A stretch of 64,000 nucleotides of DNA from Beverwykella pulmonaria (GCA_001599595.1 BCHH01000003.1:3081151-3145150), one strand, 5' to 3'; shown: positions 12,564 to 23,689, counted from the stretch's first letter. Notes: generated from the letters alone by a model not told the origin. Numbers and translations are program-made.

Positions 12564-13521
12564 CTAATAGCCAGTAGCACCAGGAGCCTTCTCATCTTTC
12601 CGCAAGCTCAGGAGGAGCTCCCTGAACCGCTGCTTCTCACTTCCGGACGCGCCGCCCTTCACTCCTTTCCCGCTCAGGTCCACCAACTTCGCAATTCGCT
12701 CCCAACTTGTTCCGCCTGCAGTAGTGTCGTCCCGGCTCTCAAGGAACTCCTCGGCTTCGCGTCTGGTCTTCGCAATCTCCTTGTCCTTCTTGTTGTTGTA
12801 GTTGTCATAGAAATCGTCAATGTTCTCCTGGGCCTCTTTAATGGTTTTGGCTTTGCGCTCTGCGGAAATCTCATCGCGATGTTGAACCTGAAGATCGCGG
12901 CGTTCGCGCCATTCCCGGATGACATCAGGTTCGGGGGAGTCTGACCGTGCAGGGGTGAAAGAGGGTTGTGGCTGGCCAGGGAGGTATGGGAGGTTGGATC
13001 CGGTGATTGTGCCTCCAGGTGCCATACGCTGCGCGATTGTCAGAGTGTTTCAGTGGAGGGTGTAAAGAATAGCGAGGAATTCCTCTCTTCGCCCAATGGC
13101 CAAGACTCCGTCCCTGGGCGTAAGGAAGACGCCTGTGTTCGCTAGACAGGGTGAACACATTGTCCATCTTACCTCGTTGGATGTGTCGATGGCCGGGAAA
13201 GAGCTCTCAAAACCTTGTATCTCCTCGCCCCCAACATTGGCCTGGAAGCTGGTGCCTCCACCCAGCAGATCATCGTCGTCCTCCACTGTTGCCAGTTTGT
13301 CATTTGTTGAAGCGAACATGTCTGCATCGTCGCCGAGCAACGCTCGCTCACGGGAGAGGAAGTCGTCGCCGTCGGTAATTCCGCCCACCAAATCGAAGCT
13401 GGCGTCGCCGCCGCGTGTTGCCGTTTGACCTGCGACAGGTTAGCAGCTGCTTCAGGGCCTCAATAGCTGGCTAGGCCATACCGGCATCGATCTCGTCTAA
13501 CGAGGGGAATCTGTCTGCCAT
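12564..13521 (-). CDS. CLC1: clathrin light chain (253 aa)
   Basis: This regulatory subunit of the clathrin triskelion acts in endocytosis and trans-Golgi/endosome vesicle traffic. Exons (minus): 13521-13482, 13429-13173, 13028-12564, with introns of 52 bp (phase 1) and 144 bp (phase 0). The N-terminus reads MADRFPSLDEIDAG, then an acidic segment rich in DDDD. A charged coiled-coil heavy-chain-binding region follows from about residue 130 (IREWRERRDLQVQHRDE through KDKEIAKTRREAEEFLESRD). A C-terminal segment with LVDLSGKG and FRELLLSLRKDEKAPG completes it. The length and order agree with fungal clathrin light chains. It is divergent from the RTT103-like gene across about 440 bp, so the two probably share a promoter region. 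Confidence 0.93.
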
Positions 13522-13957
13522 TATGAATGTGTGGGAATGTGAAAGTTGGCGAACGGTGGGGTAGGCGATAGAGAAAGCGTTGTCCTGCGGTGCGTCTTGT
13601 ATTCGTTGTTGTTGTGGTGAAATAAGTTGCGCTCACGGGCAAGCCAGGAGATAGATTTGGCGCTAGCGGATTTATGTGTCGCCGGCCTCCGAACGGGAGC
13701 TTGTTTGGGAGCTCCACAACACGACAGTCCAAGTCTTTCCTTCCATCACCAACATCTCGCTCTGCACCCGTCAGCCTTCACATATCGATCGCTGGTGCAT
13801 ACTGCACGACAGGACAGTGTTGCAGTGCTTGCTTGATCTTGTTTCGGAGTTGCTTAGGTGGTCTTATGCTCAGCAAGACGCCCGTGTAAAGGACTGCTAC
13901 TGCACAGCACTCAGCTCGCACTATTCGGAGCTTCTACGACGTGACCTGATCTTCACA
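13522..13957. promoter_or_regulatory. divergent intergenic promoter region
   Basis: The 436 bp between the ATGs of the clathrin light chain (minus) and the RTT103-like gene (plus) must contain both promoters. The open frames crossing it have no coding character. I could not identify a specific control site. Confidence 0.5.
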
Positions 13958-15518
13958 ATGGCCTTTACTGAGGACGGCCTTAGGGCGAAGCTATCCTCGC
14001 TCAATGAGACGCAGGACTCCATCTCTACTGTTGGACAATGGATCCTGTTTCACAGGTAAAGTCACTAGCCCCATGCTGCTCCTCATCGTGAAAGTCTCCT
14101 CATGCGGTGGAGTGAAATCTTCATGGCTCCTTGACTCTCTTTTTGAGCCCTTTTTAGCTCCGCAGGTTCAAGAGGTATGCAGATGCATTGGCTAACATGA
14201 GACGACCGTAGGAGACACGCCGATCGCATCGCACAGCTATGGATGCAAAGAGTCAAAGAATCGACACCTAGTAAGAGGCTCAACCTCATTTACCTGGCGA
14301 ATGGTTTGTGTTTTTGAGCGCCTCACTACTGCCTTTCTTGAAGCTGACAATTTGGCTAGAGATTACTCAGACGTCCAAAATCCGGAAGAAAGACGAGTTC
14401 CTCAAGGCTTACGACCCCATCATCGCCGAATCCACCGCCGCCGCGTACAAAGGGGCTCCACCCGAGATTCAAAACAAGATACGGCGTGTTGTGGAGGTTT
14501 GGCGACAACGGCAGATCTTCCAGCCGGCGATTCAAACCCAGATTGAGCAGGCAATAGATGGTAGGGACACCCAGTCCGCGACGGGCATATTGGAATTGGG
14601 CACTGACGGTGTACAGAGATTGACAAAACCCGCTCTAGCCGTAAGCCGGCGCTTGGGGGCTCGCTCTTCTCCAGCTCTTCTGTTCCCCCGGAGCTTGCAT
14701 CCGTCGCACCCCTCGCTACCTCTCTGCAAAAGGCCGACATCAACGCCAAACCCGCCATTGCAGTTGCAAACCAAGACTACGAGAAGCTCACAAACCCGAA
14801 CAACAGCATCCCATCTCCGCCTATGCACGCAGCTGGCCTCGCTGCCCTGGTCAAGAAACTCGCAGTGGCGGAAGGCGCGGTCGCCGAGAGCATCAAGGCG
14901 CGACAGGCACTCATCACTGGGCTGGAGAAGCTGCTGGAGACCAACAAAGCCAAATTGGGCGCTGAAGAGGCGCAGGTAACGGATCTGAGCGCCCGGAAGA
15001 ACGCGATCGAGAGTCGAAAGCGCGAGGTGGAAGAAGCCATTCTCAAAGGGCTCTCCGCAGCTGAGACGAACAAGATATCTGCAGCACCGCTTCCAGTCGC
15101 GGCTGGGGCTAGGTCAGGAATTGCTCAAAATACCCCTTACGAAAGACCCCAAATCGAGGAACTGACGCCACCGCCCATGGAATCCTTCACCCCTGTCGGA
15201 TCCCCCCAAAGAGAAGCCCCCGACGATGTCTTCCCTGCCCCTGCCACCAACCCCGTCCAGCCAGTCGCAACCATAGCGCCACCAGGTGGCTCTGCAATTT
15301 CAACTGAAGCGACTGCCATTGCCACACCTCCTGGCGCGGACTTGCTTAGCAGCCTGACGCACGCTCGAACCGATGATGGTGTAAATGGGGGCGGGTACGG
15401 TATTGGGACGTATAAGAAGAGGAAGATGAGCCGTAGTGCCGCCGAGGACGAATTTGCAGTTTTCGCAGGAGACGGGGATATTGCTGGGATTGACGCGAAT
15501 GTTGGAGACTTGATCTAA
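13958..15518 (+). CDS. CID (RPR) domain protein, RTT103-like (430 aa)
   Basis: A nuclear protein predicted to bind the phosphorylated C-terminal domain of RNA polymerase II and help transcription termination, as yeast Rtt103 does. Exons: 13958-14055, 14212-14303, 14360-14560, 14617-15518; introns 156, 56 and 56 bp. Residues 1-~135 are the CID domain, with NETQDSISTVGQWILFHRR, LNLIYLANE, KIRKKDEFLKAYDPII and IRRVVEVWRQR. Next come a Ser-rich linker, a long charged coiled coil (about residues 220-300: ALVKKLAVAEGAVAES, LLETNKAKLGAEEAQVTDL) and a low-complexity Pro-rich tail. Joining the exons restores a continuous frame through the CID. The gene symbol is left blank because other CID proteins exist in fungi. 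Confidence 0.85.
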
Positions 15519-15990
15519 GTCCCCCGGCGTTTTTCCTGGCAAGCCCCTTCTGTATTCCAAGCTTGTCATTTCTCAATCTGTGAAGGGGATGATTGATGGC
15601 TGGTCGCCGTCAAGCCTCAGGGTCGCGAAATCCACTCTTTGGACTCTCTGGGGCCGGCTTGAAGAGATGTTATGAGCGGGGTCATCAAGTGAATGGGCAG
15701 CAGTTGGTTGACTGTAGCAGGGCGGACTGGTAAGTTACCCAGAAACAAAGGGAGTGTTAGTCAACTTAACGGCACATCTTTTTGATTAATATGTTAGCTG
15801 GATAAAGTAGCCTTTACGATGGCTCGAGGTTGTGTTATAGTATTCTCTTGTGAGGGGTTATGTTTGGCTTGGCGGGGAATCGAACATATTATTATCCAAC
15901 CTACCTATGACCTATAGTACATTGTGAAACTCTCATCTACTTTTGTTCATGCCTTCGTTTCTCATGCTCGTGTGTCCGCTCACCGGCCCA
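15519..15990. other. convergent 3' region
   Basis: The 470 bp between the stop codons of the RTT103-like gene (plus) and CDC37 (minus) would hold both 3' ends and polyadenylation signals. I see no gene. Confidence 0.5.
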
Positions 15991-17600
15991 TTACGACGGC
16001 GTCTTCTCATCCAACACAACAGGCACCTGCTCCTCGACCTGTCCCGGCATGTGCCCCGTCTTCTCGATCTCATTCATAATCTTCTTCCCCTCGTCCGTAG
16101 TCGCATCAATGACGCCCTCTTCGAGACTCAGCATGCCACCTTCGCCAAGTTTTCCCACTATTTCTTCTGCCTCCTCTACACTCATCTTCGCCAGCACCTT
16201 ATTCACCTCGTCCAGTTTCCCGCTCTCTAATGCCCTCTGCAAGCCCGGCGGGAACGTCTCAAATAGCGCCCGGCTTGCTTTCTCGGCTTCGTCGGTGGAG
16301 GAGGCGGATGGCACGGTGATGTTGATGCTGGTGTTGGGGTCTACAGCGTGAAGTTGGATCTGCTCTACGCCGCCTGCGTCTGGGTTCTCGGCGCGCTCTT
16401 TTAGGATTTCAGTGGCCCGCGTTGCGATCCGGCGGTATGTAGAGTCCACATCATCGATGAATATCTTTTGCGCTTGATGACCTTTCGTTTGTATCCGCTT
16501 AAAGAAAAGTGATACCCCCTCGCGGCCGCCAAGTTGTCGGCAGTACTGGATTAAGAGAGCTTGGTGCACACATTGTTTTGCGTGTTTGGGCTTATTTTCG
16601 AGCGCACAATTGAAGGCTTCAACTAGTAATCCGTCTGTTTCTTTCTCGGCAAGGATTTGGGGGTGTTGCGATATGAAGGCGAGGCAGGCGGTATAGTCCC
16701 CGAGTTTGATCTTCGAGAATTGCTTTGCGAGGGGCGAGGCTTCGATGTCGTCGTCGTTTTCGGCGGCAGGGTCATCCGGGGATAGCGTCGTGCCTTCTTC
16801 GATGTCGGCGTCTGCGCCAGAGGACTGGCCTGTGTCGGTGCGGGAGGCGTGGGGGCGGGGTGCGTTGAGGAGTTCGACGGTAGGCGCTTTGGATTTGGGT
16901 TTGGAGGATGAGGAGGAAGCGGAGGGTTTGGGTGGCTCGTCGGCCTTTTTGACATTGGAGTAGTCGAAGCCCGTGTGGATGTCATCACTAGTGATGTGTC
17001 TCTTCTCCTCCTTCTCCAGCTCCGCGAGCTTCGCGTGCAGCTCCTTCTGCAGCCCATCCACGCGCGCTTTGTGCGCTTCCAGCCCGCTTATGAATTTCTC
17101 AAGTCTGCTGTCCTCGGTCTTTGACTCGTCGACTTCCTTCTTCACCTGGTCCACCAGACTCGCCATCATCTGCGGATAGCTCGGTTTCTCCTTGATATGC
17201 TCGTGGACGCCCTCCGGTGGGGGCGGTGGTCTGTCTTCAGGTCCAGAGCCTATCATGCCTTCCATCAGGGACTGGAAGACCAGCGCATCAGCCTTCTCGT
17301 CGCCTTCCCCGGGGGTGTGTGTCCGCAAGGCAGTGATGAGCTTGCCCATACGCTCGGACAGCCCATCGTTGATGATGCGCTCGTATTTCAGTGTTTTTAT
17401 CTGGTGGCGCCGACGGTCACGGTCGGCGTGGATTTGGGCTTGTTTGGCGCGGATGAAGGATTTCTTGTCTACGTTGGGATGCACTTCGATGTCGCTGTCA
17501 TCGGAGAGCTCGAGGGCATCCTGGAAGAAGGTAAGCTTAGACAGGCAGGGAGAAGAGGGGTTCGAGAGGCACATACCCACTTGCTGTAGTCAACAACCAT
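15991..17600 (-). CDS. CDC37: Hsp90 co-chaperone Cdc37 (517 aa)
   Basis: Cdc37 loads protein kinase clients onto Hsp90 in the cytosol. Exons (minus): 17600-17577 (24 nt, coding MVVDYSKW) and 17520-15991, with a 56-bp intron. The N-terminal kinase-binding region reads DALELSDDSDIEVHPNVDKK and SFIRAKQAQIHADRDRRRHQ, which is characteristic of the family. A long charged coiled coil follows. The central Hsp90-binding part contains FSKIKLGDYTACLAFISQHP and FIDDVDSTYRRIATR. The C-terminal part ends in GHMPGQVEEQVPVVLDE. The length is close to yeast Cdc37 (506 aa). The tiny first exon is fixed by the conserved N-terminus, so the start is well supported. Confidence 0.95.
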
Positions 17601-18012
17601 GGTGACGGTGTTGTGGTTGAGCCTGTTGTGTTGTCTTGTTGCTGGAGAGGTGGGTGGGTGTTTGCGATCGCGGGGTTGAGTGGGCTGCCTGGACGCTCGG
17701 TGGTGTGAGGCCGAAGCTCCGGGCTCGCGATGGGTTCGAGCAGCTTCTAGTCTGTTCGGCCACAGCTGCTTTGCATTCACAATTGAGAAATCCCACGTGA
17801 GTGCAATGTGATCTTGGACCTCGTCTTCATTTGCAGAAAATGCATCATAACGCTGAGGGAAACTTGGATCCAGCCTCCTCAACTGCAACCCCGCATCGCG
17901 GGGCATCTCCAATGACAAGTGAAGCAACATCTTCACCTCCAAACTCATGACAGCTTCATATCACATCTCACCGCTCTTCATCCTAAAAGCTTGTGAAGAT
18001 CGCCCTGCCATC
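17601..18012. promoter_or_regulatory. divergent promoter region of CDC37 and the GFA gene
   Basis: This 412-bp gap separates divergent start codons. The frames running through it continue into the CDC37 leader and show no domain. No specific control motif was identified. Confidence 0.45.
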
Positions 18013-18432
18013 ATGAACGTCTCCTGCCAATGCGGCGCCGTCCAATTCACCACGCCCACCTCTGCCACTCTCGCACTCTACCATTGTCACTGCATTGATT
18101 GTCGCAAGCAATCTGCCAGCGCGTTTGGCACCTCCGCCATCTTCCCTTTCTTCAAACTCCCTTTCGAGAACCCGGCCCTGGCACAGTTCGCGCGGAACTG
18201 CGACAGCGGAAGACGACAGAATTGCTACTTTTGCAGCAAGTGTGGAAGCCGGATTGCACATGTGTATATCTTGGAGGAAGGGAATCCGGACATCATTTCC
18301 ATTAAAGGGGGGTTGATTGAGGGGTTGAAGTGGGAAGGCGCCATCCATCTGTTCACGAAAAGTGCGGTTGTGCCAATTCCTGAGGGAGCGGAAAGGTGGG
18401 AGGGTGAACCTGAGGAGAAGAAGCTAGCATGA
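18013..18432 (+). CDS. GFA / CENP-V domain protein (139 aa)
   Basis: A small zinc-binding protein of the glutathione-dependent formaldehyde-activating (GFA) family, with an Mss4-like fold. Zinc ligands are visible as CQCG (residues 5-8), CHCIDCRK (near 27-34) and CSKCGSRI (near 75-82), spaced as in the family. The body contains SASAFGTSAIFPF and GGLIEGLKWEGAIHLFTKSA, typical of fungal members. The single exon begins at the ATG at 18013; the frame is open upstream to 17947, but that extension lacks family similarity. Many members have no proven activity with formaldehyde, so the enzyme role is only a family-based guess. Confidence 0.85.
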   Translation: MNVSCQCGAVQFTTPTSATLALYHCHCIDCRKQSASAFGTSAIFPFFKLPFENPALAQFARNCDSGRRQNCYFCSKCGSRIAHVYILEEGNPDIISIKGGLIEGLKWEGAIHLFTKSAVVPIPEGAERWEGEPEEKKLA

Positions 18433-18435
18433 GGT

Positions 18436-18480
18436 CAGAAGACCTGAGTCCAGAAGACCTGAGTCTAGAAGACCTGAGCT
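18436..18480 (+). repeat. 15-bp tandem repeat, three copies
   Basis: Three near-identical units of cagaagacctgagtc (second and third with one or two changes) lie immediately after the GFA stop codon, in its presumed 3' untranslated region. This is probably a minisatellite without function. Confidence 0.7.
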
Positions 18481-19304
18481 CAGTCTTGGCGTTGTGAGGT
18501 CGATGAATGGAAGGAGAAATGTCGTCTCCGTGACACATTGACGTCATGCAAAAGTATCATCAGCAACTGCCTCCTCGTGGAAACAATACCCACGATCCCG
18601 GAATTCCAAATGAGAAGCAATCTATTCTGATATTGGTGTACACTAATAGGGGCACCTGGACAGCGTAAAGTGAGTCACGTGGGATCTTCCATCGTGAGAC
18701 GTCTTGCTCCCAGCTAGGTATCTCCACCAATCATTTATATTCGAGTCCTCAGTCTCCGCCTAGACGTACGTTTCACAGAAACACCACGGCTTGTTCTTCC
18801 CCACAATATCAGTGTTACTTGTTTCGTTTTCTTCTACGATTCTTCCTCACCCTTAAGTCGCTTAAGTATCATCAATACACTGAACAAATACTTACGGAAG
18901 GATCAACTAGCGACATACTTTCTTCATTCTCAATCCTTTGACCAAGGAACACAGATCACAACGTTTCCCCGCCGGACCGTCACGACCTGAGGTGTGGAGA
19001 AGACACCGCACCAACCCCTCTTGGCATGTTTCGTTTAATCTATTCACTATCCTTCATGATCGCCTGCAGGCAATTTTTCCACCGAGGTTTCAAGCATTGT
19101 GGTGCCTGTGTAGCATGGTGTTGTCCTTGAAAATGCCCTTCTATCACGTCTCTTTCCCTATATAAGCTTGAAAATTATCCTCTGTTCAATTCTCCTGCTG
19201 GGTCATCCACAGCTGCTTTCTACATTCTTTTCTCCGAACTTGTTTGACTATTACCTTCGTTTCCTGATTCAAATTCATACGCCGGCTCGTAATCGATATT
19301 CACA
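18481..19304. promoter_or_regulatory. upstream region of the AA9 gene
   Basis: About 820 bp separates the GFA repeat from the AA9 start. A TATATAAG box lies at 19159-19166, followed by a pyrimidine-rich leader. I see no gene in it, and did not find a defined carbon-control site that I would defend. Confidence 0.4.
19159..19166 (+). promoter_or_regulatory. TATA box of the five-exon AA9 gene
   Basis: TATATAAG lies 139 bases before the ATG at 19305, a plausible core promoter for a strongly regulated secreted-enzyme gene. Confidence 0.45.
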
Positions 19305-20275
19305 ATGAGAGTCATTCTGTCTGGTCTTGGCTTCGCTGTTGCCGTTGCTGCGCATGGATATGTGGATAACGCCACGATTGGTGGGCAGGAGTACATCGTA
19401 AGCATCATCCACTCCTTCCGCTATATGTTCTCCCTAATGGTCTTCCTAGTTCTACCAACCATACACAGATCCATACAAGAGCCCCGTCGTAAGCTGCCCA
19501 CCTCTCGCCATTCTTTTGTTCCACCACTGACTCTTACTCCTATAGCCTGATAGAATCTCCCGTGTAATCCAAGGCAACGGGCCTGTCCAAGACGTGACCA
19601 TCGCTGATCTCCAATGCGGCGGCTATACCGAAGGTGGAATCGTTGGTTCCAAGCCCGCGGCCCTTCACGCCACCGCTGCAGCCGGATCAGACGTCACGCT
19701 GCACTGGACACTTTGGCCTGAAAGCCATGTAGGGCCATTGGTCACATACATGGCGAAGTGTCCAGATTCAGGATGCAACGATTACATGCCAGGCTCAGCG
19801 TATGCCACGTCTTCCTTCAGGCGAAAAATGAAATGAGGAGCTGACAATGTCGCTAGTGCCGTCTGGTTCAAAATTAAAGAAGAAGGCCGCGTCGGAACCA
19901 GTAACGTATGGGGTGACACGCCCACAATGACAGCCGGCAGCGCAGTCAAATACACGATCCCGTCTTGCATCACGCCCGGATACTATCTCGTTCGCCACGA
20001 GATCATTGCCCTGCACTCCGCATACGCGTACCCAGGCGCGCAGTTCTACCCGGGCTGCCATCAGTTGAAGGTCACAGGTTCCGGGACGAAGACGCCGTCG
20101 AGTCTTGTCGCATTCCCGGGGGCGTATAAGGGGACAGATGCGGGGATTACTTATGATGCTTATAAGGGTATGTGAATTCTGTCCTTGGCGAAGCTTGCGT
20201 GGAGATGGGTGTTTTCTGACTCTTATTACAGCTCAAACGTACACCGTCCCAGGCCCGGCCGTGTTCACTTGCTAG
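19305..20275 (+). CDS. AA9 lytic polysaccharide monooxygenase, no CBM (246 aa)
   Basis: A secreted copper enzyme that cleaves cellulose (or related glucans) oxidatively. Exons: 19305-19397, 19450-19488, 19546-19799, 19857-20167, 20232-20275; introns 52, 57, 57 and 64 bp. The signal peptide ends at Ala16, which exposes His17 (AA|HGYVDNATIGG), the N-terminal ligand of the copper histidine brace. The second histidine is in WTLWPESHVGPLVTYMAKC, and the axial tyrosine is in AQFYPGCHQLKVTGSG. The second exon is only 39 nt and supplies FYQPYTDPYKSPV. This acceptor restores the family's conserved segment, and the alternative acceptor gives a stop. It has no cellulose-binding module. The five joined exons give exactly 247 codons. 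Confidence 0.92.
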
Positions 20276-20706
20276 ATTGCCTCAACAATTACATTCTTCC
20301 GTTGTGAAGACATTCACGATCTCCCTTTCGAATTCATTGTAAATATTCTTCTTGGTACATACTTACCTTCAAACTATGATGTTCACATCACATTGTTCCT
20401 TTCTGATCTACATGCTTTGTTACTTGCGAATATACGTTGTCTAAATTCCTCAGAATGTCTACGCCCTTCGTTTTATGCAACCTGTTATAGAGCCATGGCT
20501 CACAAATACACACCTCGTGCATTGTCTGTGCCCAATGCATTCTAATCTCTGCAAATAAAAGACTCTGCTACTCCCCGCATCTATTCCTCATCGCAACACA
20601 CATTTCTTGATTCTTCAGAAGAATCATCAAGACTCAGTCTCCAACGTTCACATCAAACCTTCCACCTCAGAATCACTCAACAAACAAAACGATAGCTCTT
20701 GTCGAC
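20276..20706. other. intergenic
   Basis: This is the 3' region of the AA9 gene and the leader of the next, weakly supported gene. Nothing else is visible. Confidence 0.4.
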
Positions 20707-21153
20707 ATGGCTAATGGAAAGGCAAAATCAACAGCGCAAGCGCGCCTCGATCGCAAAAGTAAGCATCATGGCTCCTGCCAACACAGTGGGTGACAAGTCA
20801 AAGGCAAGTCTCTCGGTCTCGCATCCCACTTCGAGCCCAGCCTCATCACACTTGGCGACAGCAGTGGCTGCGCCCGCACCCACATCCGCAACCGAGCTTC
20901 AACCTACGAAGTCCAATCTCGTATTCACCGCCATCCCAGCCCTAGACCCAAGCCCACTCATACTTCGGCCCCAGCACCCAACTCCCCCCACACCCCCAAA
21001 CACTCACCCTTCACCCATTCTACCGCAGCAAATCCTATGCAAGAAATTTTCTCAATATCCGTCTTCGAAGCCGAACTCGACGCCTTCCTCGCCTTGCCAG
21101 AGATGCAAATGCTGAAAGACCGCTTGCCAGCGGGCTATAGCACGTTAAGTTGA
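20707..21153 (+). CDS. small hypothetical protein (about 133 aa), uncertain
   Basis: An ATG at 20707 opens a Lys-rich start (MANGKAKSTAQARLDRKS) that stops after 29 codons unless an intron is removed. A 45-bp GT..AG intron (20759-20803) keeps the frame. The same frame then stays open through a Pro/Ser/His-rich middle to a C-terminus reading EAELDAFLALPEMQMLKD and a TGA at 21151-21153. The acidic/hydrophobic tail looks coding. I recognise no family. An overlapping frame in the same stretch (20699-21115) is Pro/Thr-rich and is probably a shadow. Transcript evidence would be needed to accept this model. Confidence 0.35.
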
Positions 21154-21807
21154 GTACGAGAAGGTGAGTACGATAATGGGACAGAAGGGGAAGACGCTGG
21201 ATGAGCTGTAGGTAGTGCGTGTCGTGAGAGAAGATTTTAAAGGTAGATGAGTTTAACCAGTTTTGAGAATAAAGTCGAAGAGGGAGACGAGAAAGGGAAA
21301 GAAAGTGGCTGTCGGCTACACCGCTTTTTGAGGGTGCATACCTGCACACTTGTTCTTACGAAAGGACTTAAGCATTTGGAATATCAGGAATTCTTGAATT
21401 CTTTTAGTAAGATGCCATTTTCATTAATATCGTGCGTCTTTCGATTTAATAATCGAGTCCATCGGCGTTATGCCATCAGTTATTTTAAACAAGTTGCGTG
21501 AGATGTTGTAGTAGTGAATCAAGTAGTGGTGTAGTGAACTCTAGTCGGCTAGGCGAAACCTTCAGCCTTGTCGCACAAACAAATGTGCTATTGCTGAGAC
21601 ATGTTAGATACCCTTGTTATTCGGGGAATATGAAGAGGAGCATAAAATCACAGATCATGTATGTATAACATCTTGAGCTTTTGTGTGTGCAATTATTCAG
21701 CGTTTGAGAAACATAATGCTTGCGAGGCTATATACATTCTTTTGATGCAACCATTTCCTCAGCTCCTTCATTCACCTGGTCAACAGCGCCACATAATTTC
21801 TTATCGC
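21154..21807. other. intergenic, nothing recognised
   Basis: A 650-bp stretch between a plus-strand and a minus-strand 3' end. Short frames only, none with a domain. Confidence 0.4.
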
Positions 21808-22449
21808 TTAAACAGCCGCAGACGTAGCGCCAGTCCCATAATCAATATTCATAACCCGCAGCCCGCTCAAGGGGTTCTGCGCACCCAGGATATGTGGGCA
21901 AGAAGGCTGATTGCTAACCGCCATATTTAGCTTGCACCTCTCATTAAACCCAAGCGTACATGCACAATTTTGGATGTTATACAGCGCGGAGTTCCGCGCA
22001 ACCCAGCTCCCAGCGGGACAGCTGACATAGTAGTTGATCGAGTTGGCCGCCATGAGTGGCAGCTTGCCATCGGGCGTCTTGATCAAAGAAGCACACTCAG
22101 ACATGGGGAGTTGCTTCCATTCAGCAGGGATGCCGCCGCCTTGTGCAGGGGCTTCTCGCGCGCCCTTTCCAGTGTACAGGTAGTTCCAGGCGTCGTAACT
22201 GATATCATAAGCCCCGCCCGAGGTGTCGACGGTGAGGAGATTGACAGAGCGTCCACTGCTAGGGTCAGTGACCTTTACGCAGAGACTGTCGCAGCCGGGT
22301 TGGAAGGGCCAGTAGGCGACGCGGTTGGTGTTGATGTGGCAGCCGAGGACGCCGATGGAGGACGAGTATTGAGCATGTGGGGTGATGGATATGGAGGCCG
22401 CCGTCACGGCGGAGGCGAGGGCGAGGGTGAATGCGATTTTGGAAAGCAT
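21808..22449 (-). CDS. secreted cysteine-containing protein, unknown function (213 aa)
   Basis: A secreted protein without a firm family. The start chosen is the ATG at 22449, which begins a signal peptide (MLSKIAFTLALASAVTAAS); the frame is open upstream to 22575 but that part looks like untranslated leader. The mature part has at least nine cysteines. Features include IGVLGCHINTNRVAYWPFQP, CDSLCVKVTDPSSGRSVNLL, VDTSGGAYDISYDAWNYLYT, MSECASLI, YYVSCPAGSW, NCACTLGFNERC and CPHILG. The VDTSGGAYDIS..AW block suggests a double-psi beta-barrel/barwin-like fold, as in expansin-like or cerato-platanin-type secreted proteins. That assignment is inference only. It has no introns. A TGAGACCC tandem repeat lies just upstream. 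Confidence 0.75.
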   Translation of the reverse strand: MLSKIAFTLALASAVTAASISITPHAQYSSSIGVLGCHINTNRVAYWPFQPGCDSLCVKVTDPSSGRSVNLLTVDTSGGAYDISYDAWNYLYTGKGAREAPAQGGGIPAEWKQLPMSECASLIKTPDGKLPLMAANSINYYVSCPAGSWVARNSALYNIQNCACTLGFNERCKLNMAVSNQPSCPHILGAQNPLSGLRVMNIDYGTGATSAAV

Positions 22450-22510
22450 TGTGGTGGTTGAAAGACGTAAAATTTTGGGTATATAGTAATTGGAATTTTT
22501 CTCGTGATCC

Positions 22511-22534
22511 TGAGACCCTGAGACCCTGAGACCC
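22511..22534 (+). repeat. 8-bp tandem repeat (TGAGACCC x3)
   Basis: Three perfect copies of TGAGACCC lie 62-85 bases upstream of the ATG of the 213-residue secreted protein, within its promoter or leader. It may be a simple minisatellite or a multiplied binding site; the sequence alone cannot tell. Confidence 0.7.
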
Positions 22535-22599
22535 TGGAAGAGGTCGTTATAGATATATATAGTCGTCGATGACAAAGATTTGCTTGATCAAAATGAATA

Positions 22600-23689
22600 T
22601 GTGACTAGTATCAAGAACAGCCTTGTACGTAAAAGAATGTATGAGGAGCACTAGTCTCAACTCAAAAGGAGTGGATATTCAAGAATGAAAGGAAGGAGAG
22701 ACGACTGTCTGAACGAAGAACGAAGAAACGAAACAACGAGCAGAAACCGAAGGCTCTTATACCCTACCTTTAGGTCCTGGATTAGGATGTGCCCCACACC
22801 GGTAGTTACTTGATGCCAATTTCCGGTGCTTATCTAAGTACAGAAAGCATTGTACAGTAGTACGTGCAGTAAAAAGGTAAGTTTTCTGATTCAGGCAAGT
22901 TGCTTCTTAGGCTTTCTTTCTCTTACCGCCATTCAGCAGCAGAGCGTGGTAGACTACTACTGGACGCATGAAAAGTGCCACGCTTTCTCAAATCCATTAA
23001 AGTTTCGTTCCAGCGTGACGTGTTGAACCTTGGCGCCTTATGATGAAGATGTCCGAGTCGTTTCCTGACCGTGGTGGAAATTGCCGTAGAAGCGTACGAG
23101 CGTGATTCGATTGCCCTATAGAACTCCGAAGATCCTAGTTTCCTTTCTCTCCCGGCTTACTTTCATAGAAAAGTTCGCCTATACTGACAAAGCTATGTTT
23201 CCCTAATCACTGAAACTATCGCGATGTCCAATATCCGTATAAGCACACTGCCTGACTGTTGAAACAATTCCAAATGCGTCAAATATTAAGGATCGAGCCC
23301 CTGACGGACGGCAAACGCCCACGTCATGTATCCGCTGTCCGGGTGTCAGAGATCTGACGATGGCGCTTCGTGCCCTGGTGGCGTCCATTGATCGGTAAAG
23401 ATCTAAGCGAAGATTGGTCGGACTTCCGGTAAATCGGATGTTCCCACGTTAGCGGACTAACCAAGATCTCAAGCCGCCGTTTCAGGCAATGTCTGAGCCC
23501 GGCCACCAGTAGAAAAGCGGCAAGTCGAACGCCGGTGAAAAAGGCGAAACAATTGGTTGGTTGGTAGTGATGCGTTGCTGAAATTTTCAAGATCGGTGGT
23601 TGGCGCTAGGACGTTTCGGGTTGCCGTGCGACGGCGAGCTTGGCAGGCACGCAGCCTACTCTTAGATAGCTTCGTCGTTTGGTCTTGTT
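22600..23689. other. intergenic, nothing recognised
   Basis: About 1.1 kb upstream of the secreted protein and before the pogo relic. It is rich in CpG around 23400-23560 but has no readable domain. Confidence 0.35.

Noticed and set aside
12462..12944. 160-codon plus-strand frame
   Set aside because: It lies antisense to the clathrin light chain last exon; its Leu/Ser-rich product is a shadow.
14308..14979. 223-codon plus-strand frame read as one exon
   Set aside because: Its first part is the true CID sequence, but beyond 14560 it runs through an intron and out of frame; the spliced model restores the conserved protein.
17192..17605. 137-codon plus-strand frame
   Set aside because: It is antisense to the CDC37 N-terminal coding region.
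21970..22461. 163-codon plus-strand frame
   Set aside because: It is antisense to the 213-residue secreted protein, which has a signal peptide and a cysteine pattern.
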